Shown: piece by piece, positions 29,356 to 42,190 of the stretch
Layout: every line of letters starts with the position of its first letter
How positions within the stretch are numbered: position 1 is the first letter of the stretch
Assembly (NCBI GenBank): GCA_030522415.1
Contig: CM060106.1
Coordinates: 27,920,985-27,984,984 of the forward strand
Direction: 5' to 3'
DNA from: Channallabes apus
Lineage: Eukaryota; Chordata; Actinopteri; Siluriformes; Clariidae
DNA: 64,000 nt
The notes under the pieces: model-generated
What the model saw: the letters and a program-made list of their open reading frames with translations, nothing else
What the model was told of the DNA's origin: nothing
The model's database searches: none
Position numbers and translations under genes: made by a program

Positions 29356-32300
29356 CAAGAGACGGCGGCGCAGTAGCTCTAATTCAGAGTCTGATAAACA
29401 GGAGATTAGTCTACACTCCTTTGGTCCTTCTGAAGCGTGTCGCATCTCAAAGTGATAGCCACTCGAGCGACCTGCCCGCAGCAAACTGGGTTAAGAGGAC
29501 AATTACAGCCATGGCCCAATTAGCTTAATGGTTTGGAAGGTTTAGGAATAAGGAATGAGGAGAGACACTAAACATCAAACACTATCACAACACAAAAGGA
29601 AAATGCAAATGGAAATGTTATCAAACTAAACAAAATAATATCATGTATGAACAAATTGAGGCAAAAAGTACAAACCTGAAAATACAGACTGTATATGTAC
29701 TGCAGGCACAGGTATACAAAATTTACATTTTATTAACACAAGTCATAATGTTAAATGTCACCTGTTCTAGGTGTTCTAACGCTATGTGTTGATTCACTTT
29801 GCTGCCTTACTGTATTTTTTTTTTGCATATTTTAGGAAATACAATATGCCTCTGTCTATGGTTTTATTGGTGCTTCACCTTTTGTTTCTTTAATCGTTAT
29901 TACCCCTTGCAAATAATATGAATGTGGGAGCTGTTGACTATAATTATATTATAGGACGAGTGAAAGGCAAGTGGTAATAAACAACAAAAATGCAAAAACA
30001 ACAACTTCTTCTACATATTTTTTATGTACGAGTGTTATTTATTGCATGAAAGTGAGGAAGACTTATCATTTAGAAAAGTATTATTTCCTAACAAAACTAC
30101 AGCGCACTATATACACCAAAAACAAACAAACAAATAAATAATTCTGTGACCTAATGGATGGTATGCTAGACAGATTATTTAGCTACTAATTTCAAATCAA
30201 AGTCAGATAGAAGTCGTAATCGATCGCCATGGGGGCCACGGCACGGAATCACAGAGCCTATGACCAAGAATAGCCAGATTCCTGATATTAGCGGATTAAA
30301 TTGAAGGCCATCAAGTCGTGTGAGAATCAGGGCAGTCTCTCCTTAACTGCAGGAGAAATAAGGGAGGAAACGAGGCTCTCGGACATAAGTGGAAATCTTA
30401 TGGACATAAGTGACAAGCTGTCAGGGACTCTGGCACGCTGACACTGACATGGTACAACAGACTGACTAGTGCTGCCTTTGTTCAATGATATTAAATCCTC
30501 ACAGCTAAATTAGTAGCTTTGTTGTTTTGGCCACAAGACAGGCAAAAGACTGCAGCATTAAGATGAAAGACCGGTAGAGGACTAATCAAAGAAACGAAGA
30601 AAGTCTGTAGATTTGAAATGAGACAAATCCTGTTTAAAGATTCCTTACAAAGAAGCTATATACTGTATAAACATGATGATGTATAAAACATATGAACTTT
30701 TGATCCAAGGTAAAAACAAAACAAAAAAAAAAAATGGCTTAAAAGATCAAAGTTGAGATTAAATTGAATTATACATATTAAACACATTTCGTATCTCACC
30801 TACAAATTAGCGAGTAAGTGAATATGTGTAATCTGTGAATTCATACAGCTTCTCTACAGATCTCCATCCCTCTGAATGATCGCCTTCTTCTGTGAAATGT
30901 CAGGCAGATTTGTGGGGATAATGGCAGTCATCTGTCAACTGCAACCTGCAGCATTAATCAGTCTAATCCTCCTCACGGGAGACCGGAGCAGCACTTACCT
31001 TCAGAGTCGGCGACCAAGTACTGCGACCGCATCCCTGCTAAGACTCCCACTCAATCAGATGATCTTCTGTTCACGCGTCATTCTATTTATTTATTTATTT
31101 ATTTTTTTAAGATCAAGGTTTCAACTCACTGCATCGCAAAACAATACAACTGTCCCATGTAGGGCCGTAACTCGAGCGTATAAAAGACAAGGCCGATAAT
31201 CAGAAGAAAATTATAGTGTTCCGCCGCTGCTCTGAGTGCACACCTGCTGCAGCCTTCGGCTGGAAGTCGTACAGATTATGTCGATTATCTCCACGGTTTT
31301 TAAACTTCCATAAATATTTTAGACCGATGGACAGATTAGGACATACAATGTGAAACATAATATTTTACTGACCTCAGATATTAACTTATACACCATGAAC
31401 ATGGAGATCTATGAAGGAAAACCTGGTTAGAGGTACAAAATGCTAACACTGTCCTTCCTGGAGAAAAACAGGGGCTCAGCTGGCTCAAACAGTTTGAATA
31501 TGTGACTCATTATACTCAAAGTGATCTACATCATGCTGAAATGATGCAATAACATCATGCTGAGTGAAGCACAGAGCCTGCGCGCATGATGACAAACCAC
31601 AATAAACAATTGCCTGTTTAGTTTTGGGGAAAATTCGGTACCTGATTGGCCCTCTGTCAAACACTTACACGACTGCTTTTTCCTTGACTATTTTTTTTAG
31701 CAAAGGATTTCTGTAAAAACACTTTATTTTTTATTTTTATAATACTCAACTCTTTATAACCATGCTAACAGCAACTGCTAGCCACCTTACAATGTCTGCA
31801 CATGATCACCTGTGGCTGCATGACATGGTGGAGATGACTTATTGGCTGTCTCACCGGATTTTACATTATTAATATAGCAGGTCTGCAGTCCTACATTCTT
31901 CCCACATTCTCTCAGGAACCAAACAGTTTTTCTGGCCTTCCTGTTTTTCTTCAACGACTAGACAAACTGTGTGTGCGCCAAGCTCTGATCTGTGCAGCTG
32001 CAGGCCAGCATAAATTCCCTAGTTCCCACACCAAAATGTCTGAACTGGCATTCCCTTTCAAAAAGCTCTTTTATGAATGGAGCAACAGCTCTGGAGAGCC
32101 CGCAGTGTTTTCACTTGCTCTGACTAGCGCCATTCACCCGCCTGTAACCGCACGCTGCATGGCTAGCCATTAAAAGGATGCATGTGTGGCTCTTTACTTA
32201 CTTGTGTAAGGACTGGCTCAAGGTTAGGTAAGGGTCATTAAGGGCCGACACCACCAGCTAAGGTTCGCTTTAACCGGCGGTAGTAAAACAAGCTCTGCGT

Positions 32301-32396
32301 CCTAGCTTTATTCTAGTGATGCTATTACGGGGCACAGGGACCAGTTTGTGTCTTACGCAGGAAGAAAACCACGATATACAAACAAATAATACAGGG

Positions 32397-32399
<3 letters not shown>

Positions 32400-32452
<53 letters not shown>
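32400..32452 (+). repeat. (GA)n microsatellite
   Basis: About 26 uninterrupted GA units. Confidence 0.95.
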
Positions 32453-32453
<1 letters not shown>

Positions 32454-33575
32454 AGCTCTCTTACACAATCCTGTCTTTGTTAAGAACATCTGTGTGGTTG
32501 TGAGCCTAGAGTTGGCCCACGCTCAGTGACCCTGCTTTAATGGAGGTGCTGAAAGTCATGTTCCTGTTCTTCATCCAGTGAAGCATTTCTCCCTCAGACC
32601 TGTTTACACACTTACTCTCGCACAGGCAGCTTCTTCTCATCTCCAGCCCACTGATGAAAAAACACTCTGCCACCTACCTCCAGCACACCTGATAGCTGTA
32701 CACGGTACCTGCAATTTTCTAATCTTAGACTCAATCATATCACGAATATGGACACGACAACACCTTTCAAACTTTTTTCCCAATTCTGCAACAGAACTGT
32801 AACACAGTTAAGATATCTTTTTTTCATAGCGATGGATGAGCCACAGTATCTTGTGTTTTTAATAAACATGTTGTAGCTGATACATGTGTGATCTATTATC
32901 CCAGACTATGAGATGAGTATTGCGCTCACTGCAGATCGGTTTAAGAGACAAGATTTTACTCTGAGATGTCAGAGCACTTCACCATGTTCGAAAAATTTTG
33001 GTTAAAAAATAAATAAAATAAATAAATAAATAAAACAGAAGTGGGTTAGGGTTAGATACCCAATGTTTGTTTGTTTGTTTGTATTTGGGTTTATTGCCAT
33101 ATCAGCTTCTCAGGCTATTTCATGGCAAGATTCACATCAAATATTATGCTAATTTATGATGTTATAAAAATGTAAGTGATTTAGAGCGTTGTGAGAGTTA
33201 AAAGGATATAATAATAATAAGATAAGATAATAGCATGGTCTTGGTCAGAAGGACAGGGTTTTACATTTGGTTCTTTACGTGTACTTTAGACAGAAATTGT
33301 AAGAGTTTTCCTGGTTTTGCCTTGCAGAATATGTTTTTTAAATCTTGTTCCGGTAGAAATTGTTTTCTTATGGTTGTAAAACTTGGGCAGTCCAAAAGTA
33401 TGTGTTTTATGGTTAGGGTCGTTCAGATACCCAATGAGACTGTAATCGGCAAAACAATCTGTCTAGGGCTGAGACTAATCATGTGGTGACATTTTCTGCA
33501 TCAGTGACTTAAGACTCAGTAAACAGGATACAAGACAACAGATAAACGTGATAAATCTGAGAATGAGCTCTTTAC

Positions 33576-33637
33576 CTGACATCCAGAGACACCTGGCTCT
33601 CTCCCATACGTAGGAAATGGAGGTCTCTCAGTTTTAC
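33576..33637 (-). CDS. tcf12: tcf12 exon: KTERPPFPTYGREPGVSGCQ
   Basis: This 62-bp exon lies between acceptor tttctctttag and donor TGTCAG|gtaaag. It encodes KTERPPFPTYGREPGVSGCQ, equivalent to human [22 protein letters not shown] and TCF4 [20 protein letters not shown]. It starts with two bases completing a codon, probably Gly, so the missing upstream exon must end in phase 1. It is the most 5' exon I can place. It is short and more divergent than the others, so confidence rests on borders, phase and the KTER and GCQ ends. Confidence 0.88.
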
Positions 33638-33997
33638 CTAAAGAGAAACAGACAGACAGACAGCAGACTTTACATTAAAAGCAGATTACTTTAATGCTAT
33701 CAGCTTTGTGTCCAATAAACCTACAATAATCCGGTACACAAGAAACATATGGATGCTGCATTAAAAAAAAAAAGAACCTCAATGGCCTTCAGTATTTCAT
33801 CACTTTGACTTGTTCTCATATCAGTCATGTTATTCTTCTGTTCAGGTCTGTCAATCTAAACTTTAACACTTTCAATCTGTCAACTCAGCATGAACATCAT
33901 CTAAGCAACATACTGGACGTGTTGGATTAACTACAGTCTATTACAGGAAATGAAGTACATAAGCTCTCGCAGTCCATTAACACAGGAACATACATAT

Positions 33998-34030
33998 GTA
34001 TATATATATATATATATATAGCAATATAGC
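33998..34030 (+). repeat. (TA)n microsatellite
   Basis: About 12 TA units followed by GCAATATAGC and TATATAGC variants. Confidence 0.9.
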
Positions 34031-34178
34031 TATATAGCAACCAAACTCACTGAGCTATTCCTAACAGTTTCTCCAAACTCAGAGAGCTAATTAGAATCAA
34101 ACTCACTCATTACACAAACTTACACAATTTTCAAAACACTGAGCACAAATTAGTAAAAAATTGCTGGCGTTAAAAGTT

Positions 34179-34438
34179 CATTCATTTCATTTTCTGTACC
34201 GCTTTATCCTTATATACAGGGTCGGGGTACACCCTGTACAGGGTGCCAATCCATCGCAGGGCACACACACATACTCACATACACACACTCATTCACACAC
34301 TACGGGCAATTTGGAATGTCAATTAACCTAACCTACATGTCTTTGGACTGTGGGAGGAAACCGGAGTACCCGGAGGAAACCCACCAAGCACGGGGAGAAC
34401 ATGCAAACTCCATGCACACAGAGACAGGAATCGAGCCT
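34179..34438 (-). mobile_element. SINE-like retroposon, 5'-truncated, 12-bp target duplication
   Basis: Minus-strand copy of a common fish SINE-like family (GGAAACCGGAGTACCCGGAG, GGGAGAACATGCAAACTCC, CACTACGGGCAATTTGGAAT). The perfect 12-bp repeat GCGTTAAAAGTT lies on both sides (34167-34178 and 34439-34450). The tRNA-like head is absent, so it is 5'-truncated. Confidence 0.8.
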
Positions 34439-34552
34439 GCGTTAAAAGTTTGTTTAGAAATAATAATTATTTAGATAACAGATGTACATCGTGCTCAGTA
34501 AAAGTGAAATTTTTTTATTTAATTGAATTTTAAGTTAAAAGTTAAACTCCGA

Positions 34553-34780
34553 TAGGCAACACGATGGTGTAGTGGTTAGCACTGACGCCTTGTACCTCGA
34601 GGGTCCGGGTTCGATTTCCGGCCAGGTTCAATTCCAGCCTGTGCGTGCATGGAGTTTACATGTTCTCCCCGTGCTTATTGGGTTTACTCCGGCAGCACCG
34701 GTTTCCTCCGACAGTCCAAAGACATGCAGATTAAGCTAATTGGTGTTCACGAGTTGCCCGTAGTGTGTGAATGAGTGTGG
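34553..34780 (+). mobile_element. tRNA-derived SINE, same family, opposite orientation
   Basis: The head GATGGTGTAGTGGTTAGCAC resembles an A box and GGGTTCGATTTCC a B box of an RNA polymerase III promoter, as in a tRNA-like sequence. The body (GGAGTTTACATGTTCTCCCC, AGTCCAAAGACATGCAGATT) is the complement of the copy at 34179. It ends near GTGTGTGAATGAGTG. No target duplication was found. Confidence 0.75.
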
Positions 34781-36064
34781 CGTTTTGCAGTGTTTAAATG
34801 TTGCTCTTGGTTTCTTTAAGTGAGAAAACTAATGCTATAAGGAATGGCCTGCAATGAATTACTTATTAAACATTTTCAAAAGGTTTCAAAACTGTAAACA
34901 AATCAGGGAAAAATTTTATATTGAGTCGAGTATATTAAATCATGATACTTATAGTATCGTAAATTTAACCAATTCAGCATGAAGATATTGTGATATTGTA
35001 CTGGGCAGTGACTGGTGATTCCAGATTCTATAGTTTATACTTCATTCTGTGTTCGTCCCAAATCCACTATAGACCTTCAAACTAACACGCAATAAAAGGT
35101 GTTCACAAGATGGACCACTTGCTTCAGTGATACTCACTTGCCTTCCTTCAGTGACACTTTGGGAAACCAGAATGCTACCTGGTAACTGAAGGATTACTTT
35201 AAAACAAGTGTAGTATAAAGAACACATGATCCACTTCGCCAAACCTAAATTCAGCAAGTTTTACTCGGAACATGAACAACCATAAACAGGAGACTCGTCC
35301 GGCAAATAAAATGATAAACAACTTTACCTTATATGTCGCATACTATACTTGTCAGCCTTTCAAACATTAGCAAAGCAAACACAGTGGTGAAGGTAAATTC
35401 TGTTTATTCCAGAAAAAGATAAATATTTTTGTAAGCTTTAAAACACACAGTAAGAGATATTTGGTTCCATCTTCTTTCCTGATGCACACACACACAAACA
35501 CACATGTTTGAGGTGGAGGGCTGAGGCAAGCCAGTGTGGCTGTGCAGGGCTCAGGTGTACTCCACCACGTGTCTGTCAGTTCACGTTTCTTGCTACTTGG
35601 CTGCAAGGTGGCGGCGTCTCCAGAGACGCACAGGCAATCAGGTACCGTGGTTTAACTGAAAACTGCTTCCCTTGTGGTGTCAAACTGTTCTCATTGGATG
35701 TAACGCGATACTTCTGGGTTAGCACTCTCTCCTGCATGGGAAGAGTGAGCTTAGTTGTGGCTAAGCTACAGGAGCGTAACACACACAAGCCACCGCTCGA
35801 GACCGAAACATCTGTTTACAGAGACTGCAAAGGTTGCAAAGCCTCTCTTTCCCTGACTTCCTGAGCTGCTACTCAGCACAGTTTGGGTTTCTGAGCTTTC
35901 GTCAGTGACATGTACACAAACATGCAGACAATTCGCAGATGCGCTTAGGTCCAGCATTGAAATATTTGGTTGCAGCATGTGTTCTGTCACACACTCCCTG
36001 TATAAGCTGAATAATTTATTAGGTCATGTTGTTGTTTTAAATCCTGAGTGTGGCAGCCAGCACC

Positions 36065-36092
36065 AAAAAAAAAAAAAAAAAAAAAAAAAAAA
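36065..36092 (+). repeat. poly-A tract
   Basis: About 28 A. Similar runs lie at 18266-18290 and 18452-18470. Confidence 0.9.
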
Positions 36093-36454
36093 ACATCCGC
36101 TAAGTGTGTCCCTACACACAGCACACCCACACATACACACACACCCCGCTGCCCTCCACGCGGCATAAGGCAGTCATGCGTTGGAAACTGCCAAGGGACT
36201 CTGACTCTGATCGGTTCCCACAGGAAATGAACGATAAACATGCGTTTAACTGTTTATCGCACTAGCATGCATGGTCACCCAGAAATAACTGTTAAGGCAC
36301 CTCCCAAGAGTTGCTACTCTCACGCCTGCAAACCAACACAGACAGACTGTACATAAATTACAAATTACCACCCTTATATCAAGCTATTTAGTGTCTAAGA
36401 ACAGTTAAACTACTACAAGCATGACAGAGCTAAAAATTTAACTGCATGCTAATC

Positions 36455-37050
36455 TACAAGGGGTGTTAAATTATGGGGACTTGTTATTAAATTTCTTGTG
36501 AATGAAGGTGTAAAACTGATTGACATTTACAGAAGACTTCAGCAAGAGCACAGTATGATGATGATGAGATTCTCAGTTGCAGTAAAACATTTGAATAGTG
36601 CAAACGTTTTTTAAAAAAAGGCCACGAATGACGATGCCGTCCCTGATGGTTCGCAGCACACTGCAGTTGATCCCGTGAACGTTCAGCGAGTAGCATGCCT
36701 GATCCTTGAAAATCAACGGATAACTTGGTGCCATCTTGCAGGAAGAGATGTATCTGTCTGCGGGAACTGTACACACAATCATGCAACAGCACCACATGTA
36801 CATTACAGGGACTCGACAGGGAGTTATTGCCACATTCCCCGCACAGTCCTGACCTCGCTCAAAGCCATTTCCAAATGTTTGGGTCATTAAAGGATTTCCT
36901 GGGAGGCCAGCGTTTCAGACGTGAAGCAGGCAGTCCCGATTATGAGTCCCTGCATGCCAAGAAAACTTTCTACCTTGATGGTATCTGAACGCTATTGTAA
37001 TGCTGGGACGAGTGTATTAGAGGAGCAGGGGGTTAAATAGAGATATAAAA
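36455..37050 (+). mobile_element. mariner-family transposase fossil, copy 1
   Basis: Plus-strand frames contain LILENQRITW-like words, then HSPDLAQSHFQMFGSLKDFL and GGQRF, ending FYLDGI. This is the conserved mariner run around the last catalytic Asp (usual HSPDLAPSDYHLFGSLK). Several stops and frameshifts are present. The left part (AATGAAGGTGTAAAACTGAT) matches the two other copies in the window. Confidence 0.7.
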
Positions 37051-38597
37051 GCAGTTTGTACTCTCATAACTGTATTCTATGAGTCTGCAGAATCTAATCC
37101 CGGTTTGACTTGAACACCCTTCGTATTTTACAAGGCTTGTTGTTCTAATCATTTCAGCTACGTCAATATTAATTAATACATTAAAAAAAAAAGTTATCAG
37201 CCGTAAACAGTATTGGGAGTAACGCGTTAGAGTACTTGGATTATTATTATTATTTTTTTAATGAAAAAATGTAAAATGTTATTCCCAATCCCTTAGTGCT
37301 CCGCCCCGATAACACGCCCGCCCGCGGCTCCCCTCTGTTATTCCTGGGATAAGGCGAGGATCGATGCACGAAAAGATGTAAACCTAATTATAGCGCCAAA
37401 ACTCGCAGTGAATCATGATGAACCGTACTTATGGCCACTGCGCGAAACCACGTAGTTGAGATTAGGGGTATTAGTAGTTAACAGATTTTGGGCCAAACTT
37501 CGCTGAGTGATGATGGTAGAATAATTATAAAGGTCTTGACTAAAACAACATGCATGAGGAATCACAAAGGAGTTTTTATTTTATGCAATGGAAAACTACT
37601 CTAACTAGTTACTTTTACTAGAAACGCTGCAATGTAACTGATTACTTTTTAAAGATGGTAATTTTGTAATGTAATTAGTTACAGTAAAAAGTAAAAAGTT
37701 CACCAACACTGGCCGTAAATATAACGATTCATACAGACTTTGTCCCGATATCATCAATAGACAAATCACACCAAATTGTCTAAAGCTCATATAAATAAAC
37801 AAACAACCGCATCCAAAGCAGTGTAATGTGCCTGTAATATACCGCACGAGCAGAATACACAGCTTAAGCATGCAAAATAGACTAACAAAAACACTAGCCT
37901 TGTATTTTGCATGTTGCTCTACTCTTGGAATATCAGCAATTTTACTAGAAGGGGAGTTTGTTTAAAATCACATACTACTTTTGCATAAATATATATAATA
38001 TTAAAAATAGTTTTTATTAAAACACCATTTCAAACTGATATTGGTCTTACAACATTCTATAGAGCTCTATATAATACGTGAGAAACAACGTTATTTTAAT
38101 TCAAGTTTCACATTAGATATGCCTTATGCCTCAATCTACCCCGTTAAGTAGCGTGTGATGAGTTACATATCTGGATATTTGAACAACTACTGCCATGAAT
38201 GTTTTTGGGAAGCCAAATAAGTGTTGTATGAAAACTGTGGGAGTTGTGATGAGGAGAAAAAGTAGCTCCAAAAGATTTGTCGAGGATGAAAAAAAAAATA
38301 ATCCACAGGGGCCAGAATAATCCAGAAAGAGAGGCGGAGAGTAGAGATGGAGATGGAAAATTATTAGGGGTGTGTTCTAAACACTGAATGTTCTCAAAGC
38401 TGAAAGTGTCCAAGGACAAAAGGAGAAGGGAAAAAAAAAAAAGACAAAAAAGATCTCCTGGAATGCTGAAAATCAACAATGTAAGTCACTGCTATAGCAA
38501 TTTGTTTAAGTGTTACTGGCGAGTGTTTGTGCCAAGCAGGCTGCTGGCTGCACCGCTGATGTTTGAGGAAGCAGTGCCAGCTAGCGCAGCTGTGGGC

Positions 38598-38630
38598 CCC
38601 ACCACCACCACCACCACCACCACCACCGCC
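38598..38630 (+). repeat. (CAC)n trinucleotide repeat
   Basis: About ten CAC units, followed by C-rich and CA-rich sequence to 38662. Confidence 0.95.
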
Positions 38631-39294
38631 CCTCCTCCCCCCCAACACACACACACACACACAACTGAGTAAATGAGTATAAGATGCTGAACAAGTGGGA
38701 ATACAGAGTGTGAGCAGAGTGTGTACAGTATGCACACACTCACAAGGCAGACGGAAAGAGATGGATAACGTAGTCCAGCAACTAGCCTGAGAGGAAAACG
38801 CTAAACTAATTGGCAGTGCACGCTCTCAGATGAACTTCAGGATGTGGGTGTAGAGGTCACTGATTAGCTGCGTCCTCATGAGCCTCCGATCGTGGGGCTT
38901 TTATCATCCTGATCACATCCTCCATCCTGCTGCTGGAGTGCTGACAGGCTGGCTGATCAATACTGCACTCGCCCTGCGTGCCGCTCTCCACCCTGCCGCT
39001 CTCCCTGCACAACATCCTGAGCTACTGATGCAGGCATGTGGCAAAAATCACACTACACTGGGACGCTGTGAATATTTAATCAGAAACCCAGTTGTGTGTG
39101 AGGTTTTGTTTTCTAATGTCCCACTTCGCTTAAGCTTGAATCCTTTCATCCTTCTTTACAAGACGGTTCTTTTAATGCAACGTTCTAAACAGGATGCACT
39201 TTTAAATAATGACCAGCCATGTTTGCCTTCACCTGTCAAGTTCAAACTTAAATCAGATGCTTACAGGAAAATATGCTTCTTCTTCTAACGTGTT

Positions 39295-39625
39295 TAACAT
39301 CTATCTGGTTCGAGTCAAACCAGAACTTGGAATAAAAATTCTCGTGAATGAAGGTGTAAAATCGATTGACATCAAGCACAGTATGGTGATGAGATTCTTA
39401 GCGGCAGTTAAAAACATCTGAATGGTGAAAATGTTTTAAAGAAGGTCGTCGTCCGTGAATGACAATCCCGGCCAAGGTGGCTCAGAGCACACTGAAGTCA
39501 AAAAGTAAAGGATAACTTGGCACCAACTTGCCAAGTATCTGTCTGTAGGAACTGTACACACAATCATTCACACACACCACTTGCACATTACAGGAACTTA
39601 TCATTCATGGGGGGGCAGTGCTTAC
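39295..39625 (+). mobile_element. mariner-family fossil, copy 2
   Basis: It shares with copy 1 and copy 3 the run from about AATTCTCGTGAATGAAGGTG through CCCGGCCAAGGTGGCTCAGA. The frame IKILVNEGVKSIDIKHSMVM corresponds to the N-terminal DNA-binding part of the transposase. The copy breaks off before the catalytic C-terminal part. Confidence 0.6.
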
Positions 39626-41348
39626 AGGTCTAAACAATGAAACAGTTATCCATTGGTAGAGCTTTCTAGGAAGGAGGAGTGGCAAACTCTCTCACACCTG
39701 TCAGTCAGAGCAACTTCAGCCAATGGTGGGCATTGGTTAGCTTGTTGGTCATGTTTGGCTGGCCTCGTATATCTTGAAGGGAGCATGACCACATTCACCC
39801 TTTCCCAGTATCACTACCTAGTGGTAACATCCCACCCCTTTGCGTTGAGCAGTATACATGACTACTGTGGATTGTTTTGCTCTAACAGCACACTCGAGCA
39901 TTATATCGTTTTATTATTGGTACACGTCTACCAGGTTTCTTCATTATTTCGCACATGCTTAGGTCTTCTGAGACAACAAGCAGAGCTACTAACACTATCA
40001 AATCATCACCTCCACCCAACCTGTTGAGCACATACCGACAAAATAAGACAATCTCAGCTAAAAGAGGGAAAAACCCAGTGAAAACAAAGAAGCAATTTAA
40101 TACAGGCCTTCTCAGCCTTGACACTTTCCCTGGTCTAAACAGAGCTTTTGTTGACTATCTCTTCCTGCAAGCCAGTGCTATCAAGAGCAGCCCTCAAACT
40201 GCAGTGCTATCAGCTGGGCTGAGCGTCAAGAGACACAGAGGATGAAGCAATATTCCTCTACTGCGATGTGCCGAGATGCTTGTCGATGACAGCGCCTTTT
40301 TTTGCTCTCGCTCTCTCTCTGGGGAACAAAAAAAAGACAGAGCGTTTCAGCATAATGAAGGATGGGACTGAAAGAGAATTCATCACTCTGCCTTTAAGGA
40401 GGCATCCAGGTGTGGTGTTAGTACATGTACAGGACACATATGTACACATGCACCATGTGTTACATCAAACCCCAATCGTCAAGATTTCTATGTCAACTCA
40501 GTCCTAGAAACGGATTATTACTGCCACAAACAGATCCACTTATAAAAATAGACAGAAAGAAAAAATGAATATGTATACGTTTGATCTTTATTCAGTGTGC
40601 ATATATATGCTTCATCATACTTTTCAGTAAAAAATTTTTTTTTTTATTCTATAGATTAAATATATATTATACAGTCACTATAAATTATGCAAAATCAAGG
40701 CTTAAACCAATCACTGCCAGTTATTAAGTAATACGGATTATGTACAGACTCAAGGGCAAGGCAAGTGTGTGAGAAGGGCGCCTCCTCCAGCCTGGGCTGA
40801 GCTCTGCTCTTGTTTTGATACTCAGGAAGGTAGTGATCTAAGCATCTCTAGGGATCAATTCAAAAGGCAAGCCACAAAAACAGCCAATTAGTAACCGCAC
40901 TCTGCCGCCCGCTTCTCTCTCTCTCTCTCGTACCCAGTCATCGCTTTTCTCCCAATCTCGCATTCCTAAGACCTCTGTGTTTCCCCTGCACACAGGCCAC
41001 TTCTGTCCTAAACGAGTACAAGCCAAGGAAATAGAAAAGTCTTGGTTAAAGCAAATGAACCTTTCCTTGGCTTCCACCCCTCCTTCTCAGAGAACACGTG
41101 AAGGCTCAGCCATGTTCCTGTCGCAGTGCTCAGAAATCTGGAACCTCGGTGCAATTCATTATCCCTGTCAAGTTAATGTTGCGTGTTGAGCCATATGGCA
41201 AGGCTAATACATGCAATAAAAGAAATTCCTTCAACTTGTTATAATCAGCAGTTTGAGCTGTCCAAAAACTGACAAACAGCCTTATTGTGTTTTGCTGCTT
41301 TTGCTGTTAATATCCATGACAAAAACAGGAAAGCAGGCAGGAAGCAGG

Positions 41349-41372
41349 GTGGGGGTGGGGGGGGGGGGGGGG
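41349..41372 (+). repeat. poly-G tract
   Basis: G runs of 5 and 18 or more; length is likely to be uncertain in the assembly. Confidence 0.85.
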
Positions 41373-41443
41373 TTAGGTTTTGAGAGAGGGAGAAAGAACG
41401 CAAAAGAGAAACCAGTGCAGACAGACACAAGGAGAAAACAAGA

Positions 41444-41445
<2 letters not shown>

Positions 41446-41494
<49 letters not shown>
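41446..41494 (+). repeat. (TA)n microsatellite
   Basis: About 24 TA units. Confidence 0.95.
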
Positions 41495-41500
<6 letters not shown>

Positions 41501-41925
41501 CAAATGACAACTATGCAGAGAATTTAATTTACAGCTGTAAAAAGTCTCTGTCCACAAGAACCTTCAGCCATCAATGCAGTGTGATTCATTCTCACACTCA
41601 CACACAACGTTATGATGCCAAGAAAAGCATCACACCAACTCCCTCACTGTCTCTCGGGCTTTTAAAACCGATCCTTTGTTTTCTTGTCGCTGTTTGCATA
41701 CAGCTCTGCTTTTTCAGAAGCTTTTTGATGTTGAGACAGGTTCTGTTTGATGGTAAATAAAGTCAGCCGGGCTACACTGTGGGACGGGTCGGGAGTGTGC
41801 TGCCAAATAATGCAGCCGTTGGTCTCCTCCCTCAGCAGGCTTACAGTGGCCCGTGCCTGTAGAGAGGGGGCTGGCCCACACTGAGCCAAGAACTAATGTG
41901 TAGGGTTATACTACACTCCCCCCCT

Positions 41926-41927
<2 letters not shown>

Positions 41928-41979
<52 letters not shown>
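41928..41979 (+). repeat. (CA)n microsatellite
   Basis: About 25 CA units, directly left of a unique candidate regulatory segment. Confidence 0.95.
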
Positions 41980-41981
<2 letters not shown>

Positions 41982-41984
41982 GAG

Positions 41985-42190
41985 CTCAGCATCAATTTCG
42001 GCTAATTACAGCCCTGTCAGCAGCGGCATTATTCAAACAGCTAGCGCAAATGTTAATGAGTTCTTATTTGCATATTTATTTTTTCCTTTGTTGAAATGTC
42101 ATTGATTATTACGTTGTACGATGATGAATGTCTCTGCTGATGCACTCTGATATGTAATTAGTCATTAGCTGAAATGAATAGATCAATTTA
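41985..42190 (+). promoter_or_regulatory. candidate intronic enhancer (octamer, SOX-like and TAAT sites)
   Basis: A unique, repeat-free segment with ATTTGCAT at 42066-42073 (POU octamer), CCTTTGTTG at 42085-42093 (SOX-type) and several TAAT/ATTA homeodomain cores. Function is inferred from motif content only. Confidence 0.35.

Larger units (their letters stand above)
28659..33575 (-). other. tcf12: tcf12 intron, 4.9 kb
   Basis: It contains a TG/GA repeat (29296-29355) and a 53-bp GA repeat (32400-32452). A unique stretch at 28890-29045 is a possible regulatory element. No exon is recognised. Confidence 0.7.

Noticed and set aside
34560..34625. Possible tRNA gene (A-box and B-box-like sequence)
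   Set aside because: It is the head of a SINE that recurs at 43.5 kb with the same body; no full cloverleaf is evident.
38838..38910. Minus-strand frame reading RLMRTQLISDLYTHILKFI then stop, with coding-like third positions
   Set aside because: Only about 25 codons after two stops, no pyrimidine tract before it, and no protein I can name. Too short to support a gene.
38878..39288. 136-codon plus-strand open frame
   Set aside because: No domain or family resemblance; its 3' end runs to the mariner fossil copy at 39295.
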